From assembly GCA_036387135.1 (NCBI GenBank), contig DASVUH010000025.1, positions 258,568-322,567 of the forward strand: a stretch of 64,000 nucleotides of DNA. Direction: 5' to 3'. Position 1 is the first letter of the stretch. Each line of letters starts with the position of its first letter. Made by a program: the position numbers and the translations under genes. A model generated the notes under the pieces. That model was given only the letters and a program-made list of their open reading frames with translations. It did no database searches and had not been told where the DNA came from. Shown piece by piece: positions 41,713-50,351 of the stretch. Source of the DNA: JALZCH01 sp036387135. Its GTDB lineage: Bacteria > Acidobacteriota > Blastocatellia > Pyrinomonadales > Pyrinomonadaceae.

Positions 41713-42723
41713 GTGATTATCGAATCATCAGCACCGACTCGTGTTGACCTTGCAGGAAGCACGATTGATATTCCGCCGCTTTTTTTGTTTCACGAAGGCG
41801 CGGCGACAGTTAATTTTGCCGTCGATCTACTGGCAAAATGCCGCATCGAAACGCGCGCGGACGACCTTATCATTCTCGAATCGCTCGACCGGAAATTAAA
41901 AGTCGAAAGCTCGCTCGAACAAATCGAAGAGCTGCGCGCGGAAGAAACTCTGCCGCTTTTAGCCAAGCTCGTCCATTTTTTCCGCCCCGAAACGGGTTTT
42001 AATTTAACGACCGAATCCGAAGCTCCGGCGGGCGCGGGTTTGGCAGGTTCTTCCGCGCTGAACATCGCCTGCATCGGCGCGCTCAACGCTTTGGTCGGAA
42101 ATCGTTACGACGAATCGCGTTTTGTGACAATTGCCGCCAACGTCGAATGTCAGGTGATTAAAGTTCCGACCGGGTTTCAGGATTATTACCCGGCGCAGTT
42201 CGGCGGCGCGATGTGTCTGCATTTTCGCCCCGACGGAATCACGCGCGAAGTTATCAATATTGACGTTGAAACGCTCGAACGCCGCATTGCGGTTTGCTAC
42301 ACGGGTGAGCCGCGCAATTCGGGGACGAATAATTGGGAATTGACGAAACGCCATATTGACGGCGACCGCCGGCTTTTCGATTTGTTTGAAGGCGTCCGCG
42401 ACACGGCGATTGCAATGCGCCAAGCGCTGATTGATGAAGATTGGGATTTAGTGGGCGAGATTTTGGTCGCGGCGCAGCCCGAACGCAAAAAACTGTCGCC
42501 CAACATCACGACTCCGCAAATGGATTTGCTGATCGAAACTGCAATGCGCGCCGGAGCAATCGCCGCCAAAGTGTGCGGCGCGGGCGGCGGCGGTTGCATC
42601 GCTTTCTATTGCGAGGAAGGAAAACGCGGCGCGGTCGAAGCGGCGCTCGAACGGGAAGAAGGCGCGAAAGTTTTAAATTGGAAGTTTGCCGCAGAAGGTT
42701 TAACCGTTACCAAAACTCAGTAG
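41713..42723 (+). CDS. GHMP-family sugar kinase
   Basis: A 336-residue kinase of the galactokinase/homoserine/mevalonate/phosphomevalonate family. Motif 1 is APTRVDLAGSTIDIPP, motif 2 (the phosphate loop) is EAPAGAGLAGSSALNI, and motif 3 is CGAGGGGCIAFY. Short GHMP kinases of this type phosphorylate sugars such as D,D-heptose 7-phosphate or glucuronate-type sugars; substrate is not decidable by eye. It starts with GTG at 41713. It lies 110 bases after the DedA gene and converges on the phosphate permease, with a perfect 32-base inverted repeat in the gap. Confidence 0.85.
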   Translation: MIIESSAPTRVDLAGSTIDIPPLFLFHEGAATVNFAVDLLAKCRIETRADDLIILESLDRKLKVESSLEQIEELRAEETLPLLAKLVHFFRPETGFNLTTESEAPAGAGLAGSSALNIACIGALNALVGNRYDESRFVTIAANVECQVIKVPTGFQDYYPAQFGGAMCLHFRPDGITREVINIDVETLERRIAVCYTGEPRNSGTNNWELTKRHIDGDRRLFDLFEGVRDTAIAMRQALIDEDWDLVGEILVAAQPERKKLSPNITTPQMDLLIETAMRAGAIAAKVCGAGGGGCIAFYCEEGKRGAVEAALEREEGAKVLNWKFAAEGLTVTKTQ

Positions 42724-42808
42724 CACAAACGGAAGCCCGCGCGTCAGCAAGGGCGTAATTTCTAAACAAACATTTCCGCCCTTGCTGACGCGCGGGCTTC
42801 CGTTTGTG
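42724..42808. repeat. Perfect 32-base inverted repeat between convergent genes
   Basis: Bases 42724-42755 are exactly complementary to 42777-42808, with a 21-base A+T-rich loop. The arms are G+C-rich (beginning CACAAACGGAAGCCCGCG). It starts one base after the GHMP kinase stop and lies just before the phosphate permease stop, so it could end transcription from both sides; the sequence looks like a dispersed REP-type element. Confidence 0.9.
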
Positions 42809-42821
42809 TACGCAGCCTGCT

Positions 42822-43895
42822 TTATTTTCCGAATAATCGATCAATAATAAGTATAATTTCGTAGGAAAGCGCGGCAATTAATGCAGCCATCGGAATTGTT
42901 AAAATCCACGCCCAGACGATTCTGCCCGCCACACCCCATTTGACCGCCGAAAAACGCTTGGCTGAACCGACGCCGACAATCGCGCCGGTAATCGTGTGCG
43001 TCGTCGAAACCGGAATCCCGGCGAAAGTGTTGACGAAGAGCGTTATAGCCCCAGCGGTTTCGGCGCAAAATCCACCGACGGGCTGCAATTTAGCGAGCTT
43101 TGTTCCCATCGTTTTGACAATCCGCCAACCGCCCGACAAAGTTCCCAAACCGATTGCGGCGTGCGCCGCAAGAATGACCCAGATCGGAATTTCCGGCAGT
43201 TTACCGCCTTCGCCGTATTGCAAAATTCCGCCCGCGGCTAAAACCGCAGTGATAATTCCCATCGTTTTTTGCGCGTCGTTTCCGCCGTGACCGAGCGAAA
43301 AAGCGGCGGCTGAAAACAATTGCCCGATGCGGAACCCCTTGTCAATTTTAGAAATATTTCCGCGTTGAAAAATCCAGTAAACCGCGACCATCAGCAAAAA
43401 TCCGAGCGTTGCGCCGATGAGCGGCGAGAGAATGATAAAAGACAGCGTTTTGATCCAACCGGCGGCAATCAAAACATTGCTGATGCCGGCGAAACCGTTG
43501 CTGCTGACATAAGCCGCGAGCGCGCCGCCGGCATAGCCGCCGATTAAGGCGTGAGAGCTTGAGCTTGGAAGCCCGAAATACCAGGTGATTAAATTCCAGA
43601 CGATTGCTCCGAGAAGAGCGGCGAGAAGCACATAAAGCCTTGAGTTTTCGCCGATTGCGGTGATATTGACCATATCGCCGCCGATGGTTTTCGCTACCGC
43701 AGTACCGAAAACCAGAAATGCCGCGAAATTAAAAAAAGCCGCCCACGCAACCGCGACTCCGGGCGATAAAACGCGCGTCGCTACGACAGTTGCAATCGAA
43801 TTGGCGGCATCGTGAAACCCGTTGACGTAATCGAAAACGAGCGCGATAAAAATAATAAAAACAACGAGAGCAAAAGCTATTGACTGTCCGTCCAT
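42822..43895 (-). CDS. pit: Inorganic phosphate transporter, Pit family
   Basis: A 357-residue membrane protein with about ten helices. The Pit/PNP signature is seen twice: YVNGFHDAANSIATVVATR near the N-terminus and VSTTHTITGAIVGVGSAKR in the C-terminal half. A second copy region, LGHGGNDAQKTMGII, is in the middle. It takes up phosphate with protons or sodium at low affinity. It is followed upstream on the same strand by a DUF47 (PhoU-like) gene, the usual partner of Pit, and then by the PhoU/Pst genes. Confidence 0.93.
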   Translation of the reverse strand: MDGQSIAFALVVFIIFIALVFDYVNGFHDAANSIATVVATRVLSPGVAVAWAAFFNFAAFLVFGTAVAKTIGGDMVNITAIGENSRLYVLLAALLGAIVWNLITWYFGLPSSSSHALIGGYAGGALAAYVSSNGFAGISNVLIAAGWIKTLSFIILSPLIGATLGFLLMVAVYWIFQRGNISKIDKGFRIGQLFSAAAFSLGHGGNDAQKTMGIITAVLAAGGILQYGEGGKLPEIPIWVILAAHAAIGLGTLSGGWRIVKTMGTKLAKLQPVGGFCAETAGAITLFVNTFAGIPVSTTHTITGAIVGVGSAKRFSAVKWGVAGRIVWAWILTIPMAALIAALSYEIILIIDRLFGK

Positions 43896-44025
43896 AAAGT
43901 TCGGGTTGAGCTTTTCTATTTACCGGAAAATTTTGTTAATTGATTGCAAATTCCGCCCGGTTGACTTTAAACAGACTATTCCCGCAGAGAACCGATTTCG
44001 GAATTGGAATTCACAACCGAATAAA

Positions 44026-44646
44026 TTAAGTATGTTTTAAAACAATGCTTTCAATAATATTGGCGACCGATTCGCAGCGGTCGGTCGCGTTTTCCAGAAT
44101 TTCGTAAAATTCCTTTAATTTGATCACGCTGACCGGATCGTCTACATGCGTAAAAAGCTCTTTAATCGCGCGAAAATAAACTTCGTCGGCTTCATTTTCG
44201 AGGCGATGAATCTCGACAAAATGCTTGCTCATTCCGTTCGAGGCTTTTAATGCCGAAACCGCCATATTAATTTCCGCTGCCAGACCGCGAATAATCTCGA
44301 CGAACTGTCTGATCGGATCGTTAAATTCTCGAATGTCATACATCACGATGGCTCGCGCTCCGGCGTCTATGTAATCGCAAATATCGTCGAGGGCGACCGA
44401 CAGCGTGTAAATATCTTCGCGGTCAAACGGCGTGATAAAAGATTTGTTTAATTTATTAGTAATGTTATGAGCAATCAGGTCGCAAGCGTGTTCGACATCT
44501 TTAATACGTTTGGCGTAATCTCCAAAATCTTGGGAATTACTCTGCACCATCTCGCCCAGAATATCCGCCGCTTCCTGAATTCTTTCGGTCATTTGCGAGA
44601 AAAAAACAAAATAATCGTCCTCGCGCGGCAAGAAGCTAAAAGCCAT
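44026..44646 (-). CDS. DUF47 / PhoU-like Pit accessory protein
   Basis: A 206-residue, all-helical cytoplasmic protein of the DUF47 (YkaA/TIGR00153) family. Motifs are FFVFFSQMTERIQEAADILGE at the N-terminus, KRIKDVEHACDLIAHNIT, and TPFDREDIYTLSVALDDICDYID, followed by HRLENEADEVYFRAIKELF. The two three-helix halves resemble PhoU. DUF47 genes are nearly always beside pit and are thought to regulate uptake. It starts at 44646 and lies 130 bases upstream of pit. The next gene of the same strand is a true PhoU, so two related regulators occur together. Confidence 0.9.
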   Translation of the reverse strand: MAFSFLPREDDYFVFFSQMTERIQEAADILGEMVQSNSQDFGDYAKRIKDVEHACDLIAHNITNKLNKSFITPFDREDIYTLSVALDDICDYIDAGARAIVMYDIREFNDPIRQFVEIIRGLAAEINMAVSALKASNGMSKHFVEIHRLENEADEVYFRAIKELFTHVDDPVSVIKLKEFYEILENATDRCESVANIIESIVLKHT

Positions 44647-44767
44647 TTCAAAATGTCTCCGTTATCAGTCTTAAAATCGAAGCATTAAATATATCCAAAC
44701 GTATTCGGCTTGTCTAATATCAAATTAGAGAGTAATGAATAAAGCCGGAACATTGGGAATTTGTTTT

Positions 44768-45439
44768 TTAAAGGAGACTGTCGGGGCTATGCTTGATGAA
44801 TTCGGCTTCAATCATATAGACGGTCAATTCGCAAATATCTTTGACATAATCGCCGATTCTCTCGATGTGTTTTGCAACGAAAAGCAGATGCGTCGCCCGC
44901 GTAACGGTCGCGGGGTCTTTAACCATAAACTCAAGCAAGTCGTGAAAGATTTTGCGATAAATCTCATCAACTTCTTTATCCATCAAAATTACACGCCGCG
45001 CGCCGCCTGAATCTCCGCGCGTGAAAGCCTCGATTGCCCGGCGGAGCATCTCGGCGGTTTTCGAAGCCATTCGCGGCAAATCAACGTATTGTTTTAATTG
45101 CGGCTCTTTGTTCAACTCAATGGCGGCGCTGGCGATATTACCGGCGTGGTCGGCGATGCGTTCGAGAACAGGCGTAATTTTCGCCAGAGCAATCACAAAA
45201 CGCAAATCGCTGGCGGCGGGTTGCTGAAGAACGAAAATCTCGACACAAGCGCGATCAAGCTCAAGTTCAAGCCGGTCAATCACATCGTCGTGAGCTAAAA
45301 CCGCTCTCGCCAAATCGCTGTCGCGCTCGACGAGCGATTGCATCGCCCGCTCGACGGCTTTTTCCACTTCACCGCTCATTTGCAAGATGCGCTCGCGCAG
45401 AGTTTCCAGCCGTTTATCAATTAATCTGTGTTGTTCCAT
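44768..45439 (-). CDS. phoU: Phosphate-specific transport regulator PhoU
   Basis: A 223-residue protein made of two three-helix bundles. The ATG at 45439 (MEQHRLIDKRLETLRERIL) is used; a longer frame runs through a heptamer repeat and gives lysine/serine-rich nonsense. Metal-site motifs are visible: ARAVLAHDDVIDRLELELD, DLRFVIALAKITPVLERIADHAGNIA and HLLFVAKHIERIGDYVKDICE. PhoU holds PhoR and PstB in the off state when phosphate is plentiful. It follows pstB, the expected order pstSCAB-phoU. Confidence 0.93.
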   Translation of the reverse strand: MEQHRLIDKRLETLRERILQMSGEVEKAVERAMQSLVERDSDLARAVLAHDDVIDRLELELDRACVEIFVLQQPAASDLRFVIALAKITPVLERIADHAGNIASAAIELNKEPQLKQYVDLPRMASKTAEMLRRAIEAFTRGDSGGARRVILMDKEVDEIYRKIFHDLLEFMVKDPATVTRATHLLFVAKHIERIGDYVKDICELTVYMIEAEFIKHSPDSLL

Positions 45440-45449
45440 TTTTTTAATT

Positions 45450-45560
45450 TTAGATTTTGGATTTTGGATTTTAGATTTTGTCTGCTTAGAAATCCGTTTT
45501 GTTTCGTACATTAATCGAATGCACAAATAAATTCTAATCTAAAATCCAAAATCCAAAATT
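45450..45560. repeat. Heptamer-repeat hairpin between pstB and phoU
   Basis: The left arm has TTAGATT, TTGGATT, TTGGATT, TTAGATT at 45450-45477. The right arm at about 45533-45560 carries complementary AATCTAA, AATCCAA, AATCCAA and ends inside the pstB stop. About 55 bases of unpaired spacer would form the loop. Confidence 0.88.
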
Positions 45561-46416
45561 ATCCGAATCTTCCCGTGATGTAATCTTCGGTCAATTTTTC
45601 GTCCGGTTTGGTAAAAATCTTTTTAGTCGGATTTGTCTCAATCAGTTTACCGAGCAGGAAAAACGTCGTTTTATCGGAAACGCGCGCCGCCTGCTGCATA
45701 TTATGCGTGACGATGACGATGGTGTAATTTTTCTTTAATTCGACAATCAGCTCTTCAATCTTCTGAGTCGCAATCGGATCGAGAGCCGAAGCCGGTTCGT
45801 CCATCAAAACCACTTCAGGCTCGACCGCCAGCGCCCGCGCGATGCAGAGACGCTGCTGCTGCCCGCCGGAAAGCCCGAACGCAGACGTTTTCAAACGGTC
45901 TTTTACCTCGTCCCAGAGAGCCGCATTGCCGAGAGCCTTTTCGACTCGCTCATTCAAATCCGCATTGTTTCTCGCCATCCGGTTGATGCGAACGCCGTAT
46001 GCCACGTTTTCAAAAATTGATTTCGGAAACGGATTCGATTTTTGAAAAACCATCCCGACTTTGCGCCGCAGACCGACGACATCCGTCGCGGGCGCATAGA
46101 TGTTTTTGCCGTCAATCAGGACTTCACCGTCAGCGCGCGTGCCGGGAATCGTGTCGTTCATCCGGTTTAGGGTTCGCAAAAATGTGGATTTGCCGCAGCC
46201 CGAAGGACCGATAAAAGCCATCACTTCGCGTTCGGGAATTTCGAGCGAAATGCTGTGCAGCGCCTGCGACTTGCCGTAAAAGAAATTTAAATTGCGGACG
46301 CTGATCTTGCTCGCTTCGGTTTGAACGGCGGTTTCCTGCCTGCGTTCACGAAAATAATCCGCGCTCGCGGCGACTGTTGTTTGAGTTTGTTGAGTTGTCG
46401 GAGTCATAAACAACAT
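45559..46416 (-). CDS. pstB: Phosphate ABC transporter ATPase PstB
   Basis: A 285-residue ATPase. Walker A is GPSGCGKS, the Q-loop is GMVFQKSNPFPKSI, the signature is LSGGQQQRLCIARAL, Walker B is VVLMDEPASALDPIA, and the H-loop is IVTHNMQQAARVSD. The NPFP and PASALDP words are specific for PstB among ABC ATPases. An N-terminal tail of about 35 residues precedes the domain. The ATG at 46416 is used; another ATG three codons later is possible. It follows pstA and precedes phoU across a heptamer hairpin. Confidence 0.95.
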   Translation of the reverse strand: MLFMTPTTQQTQTTVAASADYFRERRQETAVQTEASKISVRNLNFFYGKSQALHSISLEIPEREVMAFIGPSGCGKSTFLRTLNRMNDTIPGTRADGEVLIDGKNIYAPATDVVGLRRKVGMVFQKSNPFPKSIFENVAYGVRINRMARNNADLNERVEKALGNAALWDEVKDRLKTSAFGLSGGQQQRLCIARALAVEPEVVLMDEPASALDPIATQKIEELIVELKKNYTIVIVTHNMQQAARVSDKTTFFLLGKLIETNPTKKIFTKPDEKLTEDYITGRFG

Positions 46417-46437
46417 AATTTTTAGAAATTTAAATCG

Positions 46438-47340
46438 TTAAAATCGTTTGCGCGTCAAATACCGGACGGCGATGTTGATAACCAGAATCAGAAACATCAA
46501 AATCAACGTCGCCGCCCAAGCCATTTGCCATTCAACATCGAACGGTCCGGTCGCGTAATTGTAAATTTGAACGGTCAGCGAAGCCATCGGCTGATCGAGA
46601 TAAAAATTATAAAAACGGCTGTTAAGGGCGGTGAACAAAAGCGGCGCGGTCTCGCCGGAAACGCGCGCAATCGCCAGCATCGCGCCCGTCGCAATTCCCG
46701 ATTTTGCGGCGGGAAGCACGATGTCCCAGGTTACGCGCCAACTCGGAGCGCCGAGCGCGAGCGCGCCTTCGCGCATCGAATTCGGAACGAGCCGGATCAT
46801 CTCTTCAGTCGTCCGCGCGACAATCGGAATCATAATAATCGCCAGCGCGAGGCTTCCCGCCAAACCCGATTGTCTGCCCATCGGCAAGACGAAAACGGTA
46901 AAAACAAAAATGCCGACGATAATCGAAGGAATTCCGGTCATCGTGTCGGCGACAAATCGAACGACGCGCCCAAACAATCCGTTGCCGAATTCGGCGAGAT
47001 AAACTCCCGCAGCGACGCCGAACGGCAGACCGATCAGACTCGCCACGCCCGTCATCAAAAGCGAGCCGACAATGGCGTTGCCGATTCCGCCGCCTTCGCC
47101 TACGGGTTTCGGCGTGTCAATCAAAAATTGAAGATTGAGCGACGACGCGCCGCGAACCGCGATATAACCGAGAATCAGCAGCAAAATCGCAATCGTCAAA
47201 ACGGCGCACGCGGCGGTTAATCCGGTCATTAAACCGCTGATAAATCTTCGCCTTCGACGCGAATTCGACTCAAAAACCGAAGCCGACTGATTTTCTGCCA
47301 GTGCGTTTTCCATTCCTTTAAATACTTTATGCCTTCGCAT
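46438..47340 (-). CDS. pstA: Phosphate ABC transporter permease PstA
   Basis: A 300-residue permease with about six helices after a basic N-terminal tail. The ABC permease EAA-type loop is ALALGAPSWRVTWDIVLPAAKSG, and LPFGVAAGVYLAEFG and TGIPSIIVGIFVFTVF are typical of PstA. The ATG at 47340 overlaps pstC by 14 bases; an ATG at 47313 with AAAGGA directly before it would give a protein 9 residues shorter. With PstC it makes the channel for phosphate import. pstB lies 21 bases downstream. Confidence 0.94.
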   Translation of the reverse strand: MRRHKVFKGMENALAENQSASVFESNSRRRRRFISGLMTGLTAACAVLTIAILLLILGYIAVRGASSLNLQFLIDTPKPVGEGGGIGNAIVGSLLMTGVASLIGLPFGVAAGVYLAEFGNGLFGRVVRFVADTMTGIPSIIVGIFVFTVFVLPMGRQSGLAGSLALAIIMIPIVARTTEEMIRLVPNSMREGALALGAPSWRVTWDIVLPAAKSGIATGAMLAIARVSGETAPLLFTALNSRFYNFYLDQPMASLTVQIYNYATGPFDVEWQMAWAATLILMFLILVINIAVRYLTRKRF

Positions 47341-48244
47341 CGCCGGTGACGCCGGCGACCAGCAATTTCGCCAAAGCGTTGACGACGAAAGTCACCAGAA
47401 ACAAGATCAAGCCGATTTCGATCAGCGCGCTGAAATAAAGCGGATCGCGCGCTTCGGCGAAATTCGCCGCCAGCACGGAAGCAATCGTATAGCCCGGCTC
47501 AAACAATTTGGCGGTAATTTGCGGAACGTTGCCGATCACCATCGTCACCGCCATCGTCTCGCCGAGCGCGCGCCCCAAACCCAAAACGATTGCTCCGGCG
47601 ATGCCCGAAGCCGCGTTGGACAAAACAATTTGCGTCGTTTCCCATTTTGTCGCGCCGAGCGCAAGCGCGGCTTCGCGCTGAACCGTCGGCACGGCTTCCA
47701 AAACGTCGCGAATCACAGCCGTGATAATCGGCGTGATCATAATCGCCAGAATAATGCCGCCGGTGAGCATTCCGATTCCCGTTAATCGTCCTTGAAAAAG
47801 CGGTATAAAACCGAGGTAAGTCTGCAAAAACCAGCCCAAATGCTCGCGGACGAAAGGCGCGAGAACGAAAATCCCCCACAGCCCGTAAACTACCGACGGA
47901 ATTGCCGCCAGCAATTCAACCAGAAACGCAATCGGACGCGCGATGCGCGGACTCGCCTGTTCGGTCATAAAAACGGCGACGCCGAGCGAAATCGGAACCG
48001 AGATGAGAACCGCAATTAATGACGAAACAACCGTGCCGTAAATAAACGGCAGCGCGCCGAATCTGCCAGCCGAAGGATTCCATTCGCTCGAAGTTAAAAA
48101 CGAGAAACCGAATTCCCGAATCGTCGGCATCGAGTTGCTCGTCATCATCACGATGATCGCCCCGACAATCAGCAGAATAAGCGAGGCGGCGACGAGCAAA
48201 ATCGCCCGAAAAATCGTGTCCCCGGTTGTGTTCGTTTGTTTCAC
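47327..48244 (-). CDS. pstC: Phosphate ABC transporter permease PstC
   Basis: A 305-residue permease with six helices. Segments REFGFSFLTSSEWNP, SVVYGLWGIFVLAPFVREHLG and LALGATKWETTQIVLSNAASG are hallmarks of PstC, the last being the ATPase-contact loop. It forms the transmembrane pore with PstA. It starts 7 bases after the pstS stop and its end overlaps pstA, so the operon is tightly packed. Confidence 0.95.
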   Translation of the reverse strand: MKQTNTTGDTIFRAILLVAASLILLIVGAIIVMMTSNSMPTIREFGFSFLTSSEWNPSAGRFGALPFIYGTVVSSLIAVLISVPISLGVAVFMTEQASPRIARPIAFLVELLAAIPSVVYGLWGIFVLAPFVREHLGWFLQTYLGFIPLFQGRLTGIGMLTGGIILAIMITPIITAVIRDVLEAVPTVQREAALALGATKWETTQIVLSNAASGIAGAIVLGLGRALGETMAVTMVIGNVPQITAKLFEPGYTIASVLAANFAEARDPLYFSALIEIGLILFLVTFVVNALAKLLVAGVTGDAKA

Positions 48245-48251
48245 GGAAAAA

Positions 48252-49346
48252 TTATTGTCTTATAGCCTTGCCGCCGTTTGTCATCATTTTCAGACGATTT
48301 TCGACCTTTGCGACGACTTCCTGCGGAAGCGGCGCGTAATGCAAATCTTTGGCAAATTTTTGACCGTCGTGCGTTGCCCACCAGAGAAAGTCAGCCAGAA
48401 GTTTGCCTTTCGTCGCGTCTTTCTGGTCTTTGTAAGCCAAAATATAGGTGTAGCTGGAAATCGGATAAGCGTTTGCGCCAGCCGCATTCGTGATGTCAAC
48501 GCGCATATCGTCGGGCAATTTCGAGGCTGATTCGGCAGCCGCGGCGGTCGCCGTGTCAACGTTTGCTTCGACGAAATTTCCCGCCGCGTTTTTAATCAAA
48601 GCCGTCGGGAGATTATTCGCTTTGGCAAAAGTCAATTCTACATAGCCGATTGTGTTCGGCGTCTGCTTGACCTGTCCCATCACGCCGTCGTTACGCTGCG
48701 CTCCGATTCCGACGCCCTGCGGCAGAGTCATATTTTGCCCTTTAATCGCCCATTCCGGGCTGGCTTTGCCGAGATAATTGTTAAAAACAGCCGTCGTTCC
48801 GCTGCCGTCCGAACGATAAACAACCGTAATGTCCTTGTCAGGCAGATTTACGTTCGGATTGTCGGCTTTAATGCGCTCGTCGTTCCACTTTTTGATTTTG
48901 CCCAGAAAAATATCAACCACCGTTTGCGGCGATAAACGCAGCGGAGCGTTTAAATTTTCGACGTTATAAGTCAGCGCGACCGCGCCGAGAACAGTCGGAA
49001 CGTGCAAAATTTCTCCGCTTTGAGCAGCCTTCATTTCATCGTCCGACATCGGCGCGTCCGAAGCGCCGAAATCGGCGGTCTGCTGCTGAACGGCTTTAAT
49101 TCCGGCGCTGGAGCCGGTTGATTGGTAATCAATCCTCGCATTCGGGTTGATTTTGCCAAATTCGCTAACCCATTTCTCGTAAATCGGTTTCGGAAAGCTC
49201 GCTCCCGAACCTACGAGCCGCACAGCGCCGCCCGATGATGATTCACTGTTCGAGTTGCCGACCGGCTGTCCGCTGCATCCGGCTAAAATCGTTCCGACTG
49301 TAAATAAACAAAATACGAAAATGACAGCTCTTAAATTTGTTTTCAC
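48252..49346 (-). CDS. pstS: Phosphate-binding lipoprotein PstS
   Basis: A 364-residue periplasmic binding lipoprotein with a lipobox ILAGC (C24). After a short serine/asparagine linker, the phosphate-site motifs appear: GSGASFPKPIYEKWVSEF, DYQSTGSSAGIKAVQQQTADF, GASDAPMSDDEM, and YRSDGSGTTAVFNNYL. These are the classic PstS contacts (the T/S-G-A and S-G-T segments). It is the first gene of the high-affinity phosphate uptake operon and is divergent from phoB, with hexamers spaced 11 bases apart in between. Confidence 0.95.
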   Translation of the reverse strand: MKTNLRAVIFVFCLFTVGTILAGCSGQPVGNSNSESSSGGAVRLVGSGASFPKPIYEKWVSEFGKINPNARIDYQSTGSSAGIKAVQQQTADFGASDAPMSDDEMKAAQSGEILHVPTVLGAVALTYNVENLNAPLRLSPQTVVDIFLGKIKKWNDERIKADNPNVNLPDKDITVVYRSDGSGTTAVFNNYLGKASPEWAIKGQNMTLPQGVGIGAQRNDGVMGQVKQTPNTIGYVELTFAKANNLPTALIKNAAGNFVEANVDTATAAAAESASKLPDDMRVDITNAAGANAYPISSYTYILAYKDQKDATKGKLLADFLWWATHDGQKFAKDLHYAPLPQEVVAKVENRLKMMTNGGKAIRQ

Positions 49347-49439
49347 AATTCTTCCTCGTTAAATGATTTCTGAAAAATTAAACATTAAAGAGCAACAATG
49401 AAATGTTCGTTTTCGATAGTCAAAATCCTGAAACGCGAA

Positions 49440-49456
49440 TTTAACCTTCCTGTAAC
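49440..49456. promoter_or_regulatory. Possible Pho-box pair near pstS
   Basis: Hexamers TTTAAC (49440-49445) and TGTAAC (49451-49456) are exactly 11 bases apart, about 95 bases upstream of the pstS start. Eleven-base direct repeats of this kind are the binding pattern of PhoB/PhoP-type regulators. Only two units are seen, so this site is weaker than the next. Confidence 0.5.
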
Positions 49457-49533
49457 ATCGAAGAGTTTTTGAGCGAAACTTATTAACAAATGTGAATAGA
49501 GTGTGACAAAAGTTAACGGCAGATTTCGTTTTT

Positions 49534-49572
49534 GTGACTAAATGTTTAACGCGACGTTAACAAATTGTTAAC
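49534..49572. promoter_or_regulatory. Pho box in the pstS-phoB spacer
   Basis: Four hexamers at strict 11-base spacing: GTGACT (49534), TTTAAC (49545), GTTAAC (49556) and GTTAAC (49567). This matches the repeated TTAACA/CTTAACC-type Pho boxes of Bacillus and cyanobacteria. It lies about 95 bases before phoB and 190 bases from pstS and could control both. Confidence 0.72.
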
Positions 49573-49664
49573 TGATTTGATTTCGGATTTCCGGGTGTTT
49601 TTGAGTTGTGGTTAAATTCACTTTGACAACGCCTTTTTTCAGTTTGGAAATTGAAAATTAATTT

Positions 49665-50351
49665 ATGCCCGAAAGAATTTTAATCATCGAAGACGATCCC
49701 GACATCGCCGAAAGCCTGCGTTACAATCTCGAACGCGAAGGTTTGCAGGCGGTCGTTGCCGAAACCGGCGAAAAAGGATTGCGTCTGGCGCTCAACGCGC
49801 AAGCGCCGCCGACTTTGATTGTTTTGGATTTGATGCTGCCGGGAATGAGCGGTACGGAATTGTGCAGGCGCTTGCGGCGCGAGCCGGAAACAAAGAAAAC
49901 TCCGATTATTATTTTGACCGCAAAGGCATCGGAAGCCGATAAAATCGCCGGTCTCGAATTCGGCGCGGACGATTATATGACCAAGCCTTTTTCGGTCAAA
50001 GAGCTGCTCGCGCGGATTCGCGCCGTTTTGCGCCGGACAAAGGAAGACAAAGCTACGCGCTACGAAGACGGCAAGCTCTCGATTGATTATGAAGAAATGC
50101 GCGTTTCCTGCTGCGGCGGCGCGGTTAAATTAACTCGCAAAGAATTTGCTTTGCTCGAAAATCTGGCGAAAAGCTCGAATCGCGTCGCCACGCGCCAGCA
50201 ATTGCTCGACAATGTTTGGGGCTACAGCTATTACGGCGATTCGCGGACTCTCGACGTTCACATCCGGCGGCTCAGACAAAAGCTCGGCGAGTGCGCCTCG
50301 TCAATCGAAACCGTCGTCGGAATCGGTTATCGTTTTATCGGAAACAAATGA
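49665..50351 (+). CDS. phoB: Response regulator PhoB
   Basis: A 228-residue OmpR-type regulator. The receiver domain has the acidic pocket IIEDDPDIAE, the phosphorylation aspartate in LIVLDLMLPGMSG (about residue 55), and LTAKASEADKIAGLEFGADDYMTKPFS with the switch threonine and lysine. A winged-helix DNA-binding domain follows, with KLTRKEFALLENL and SRTLDVHIRRLRQKLG. Context with pstSCAB-phoU identifies it as PhoB, the phosphate-starvation activator. It overlaps phoR by 4 bases and has a Pho box upstream, suggesting self-activation. Confidence 0.93.
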   Translation: MPERILIIEDDPDIAESLRYNLEREGLQAVVAETGEKGLRLALNAQAPPTLIVLDLMLPGMSGTELCRRLRREPETKKTPIIILTAKASEADKIAGLEFGADDYMTKPFSVKELLARIRAVLRRTKEDKATRYEDGKLSIDYEEMRVSCCGGAVKLTRKEFALLENLAKSSNRVATRQQLLDNVWGYSYYGDSRTLDVHIRRLRQKLGECASSIETVVGIGYRFIGNK

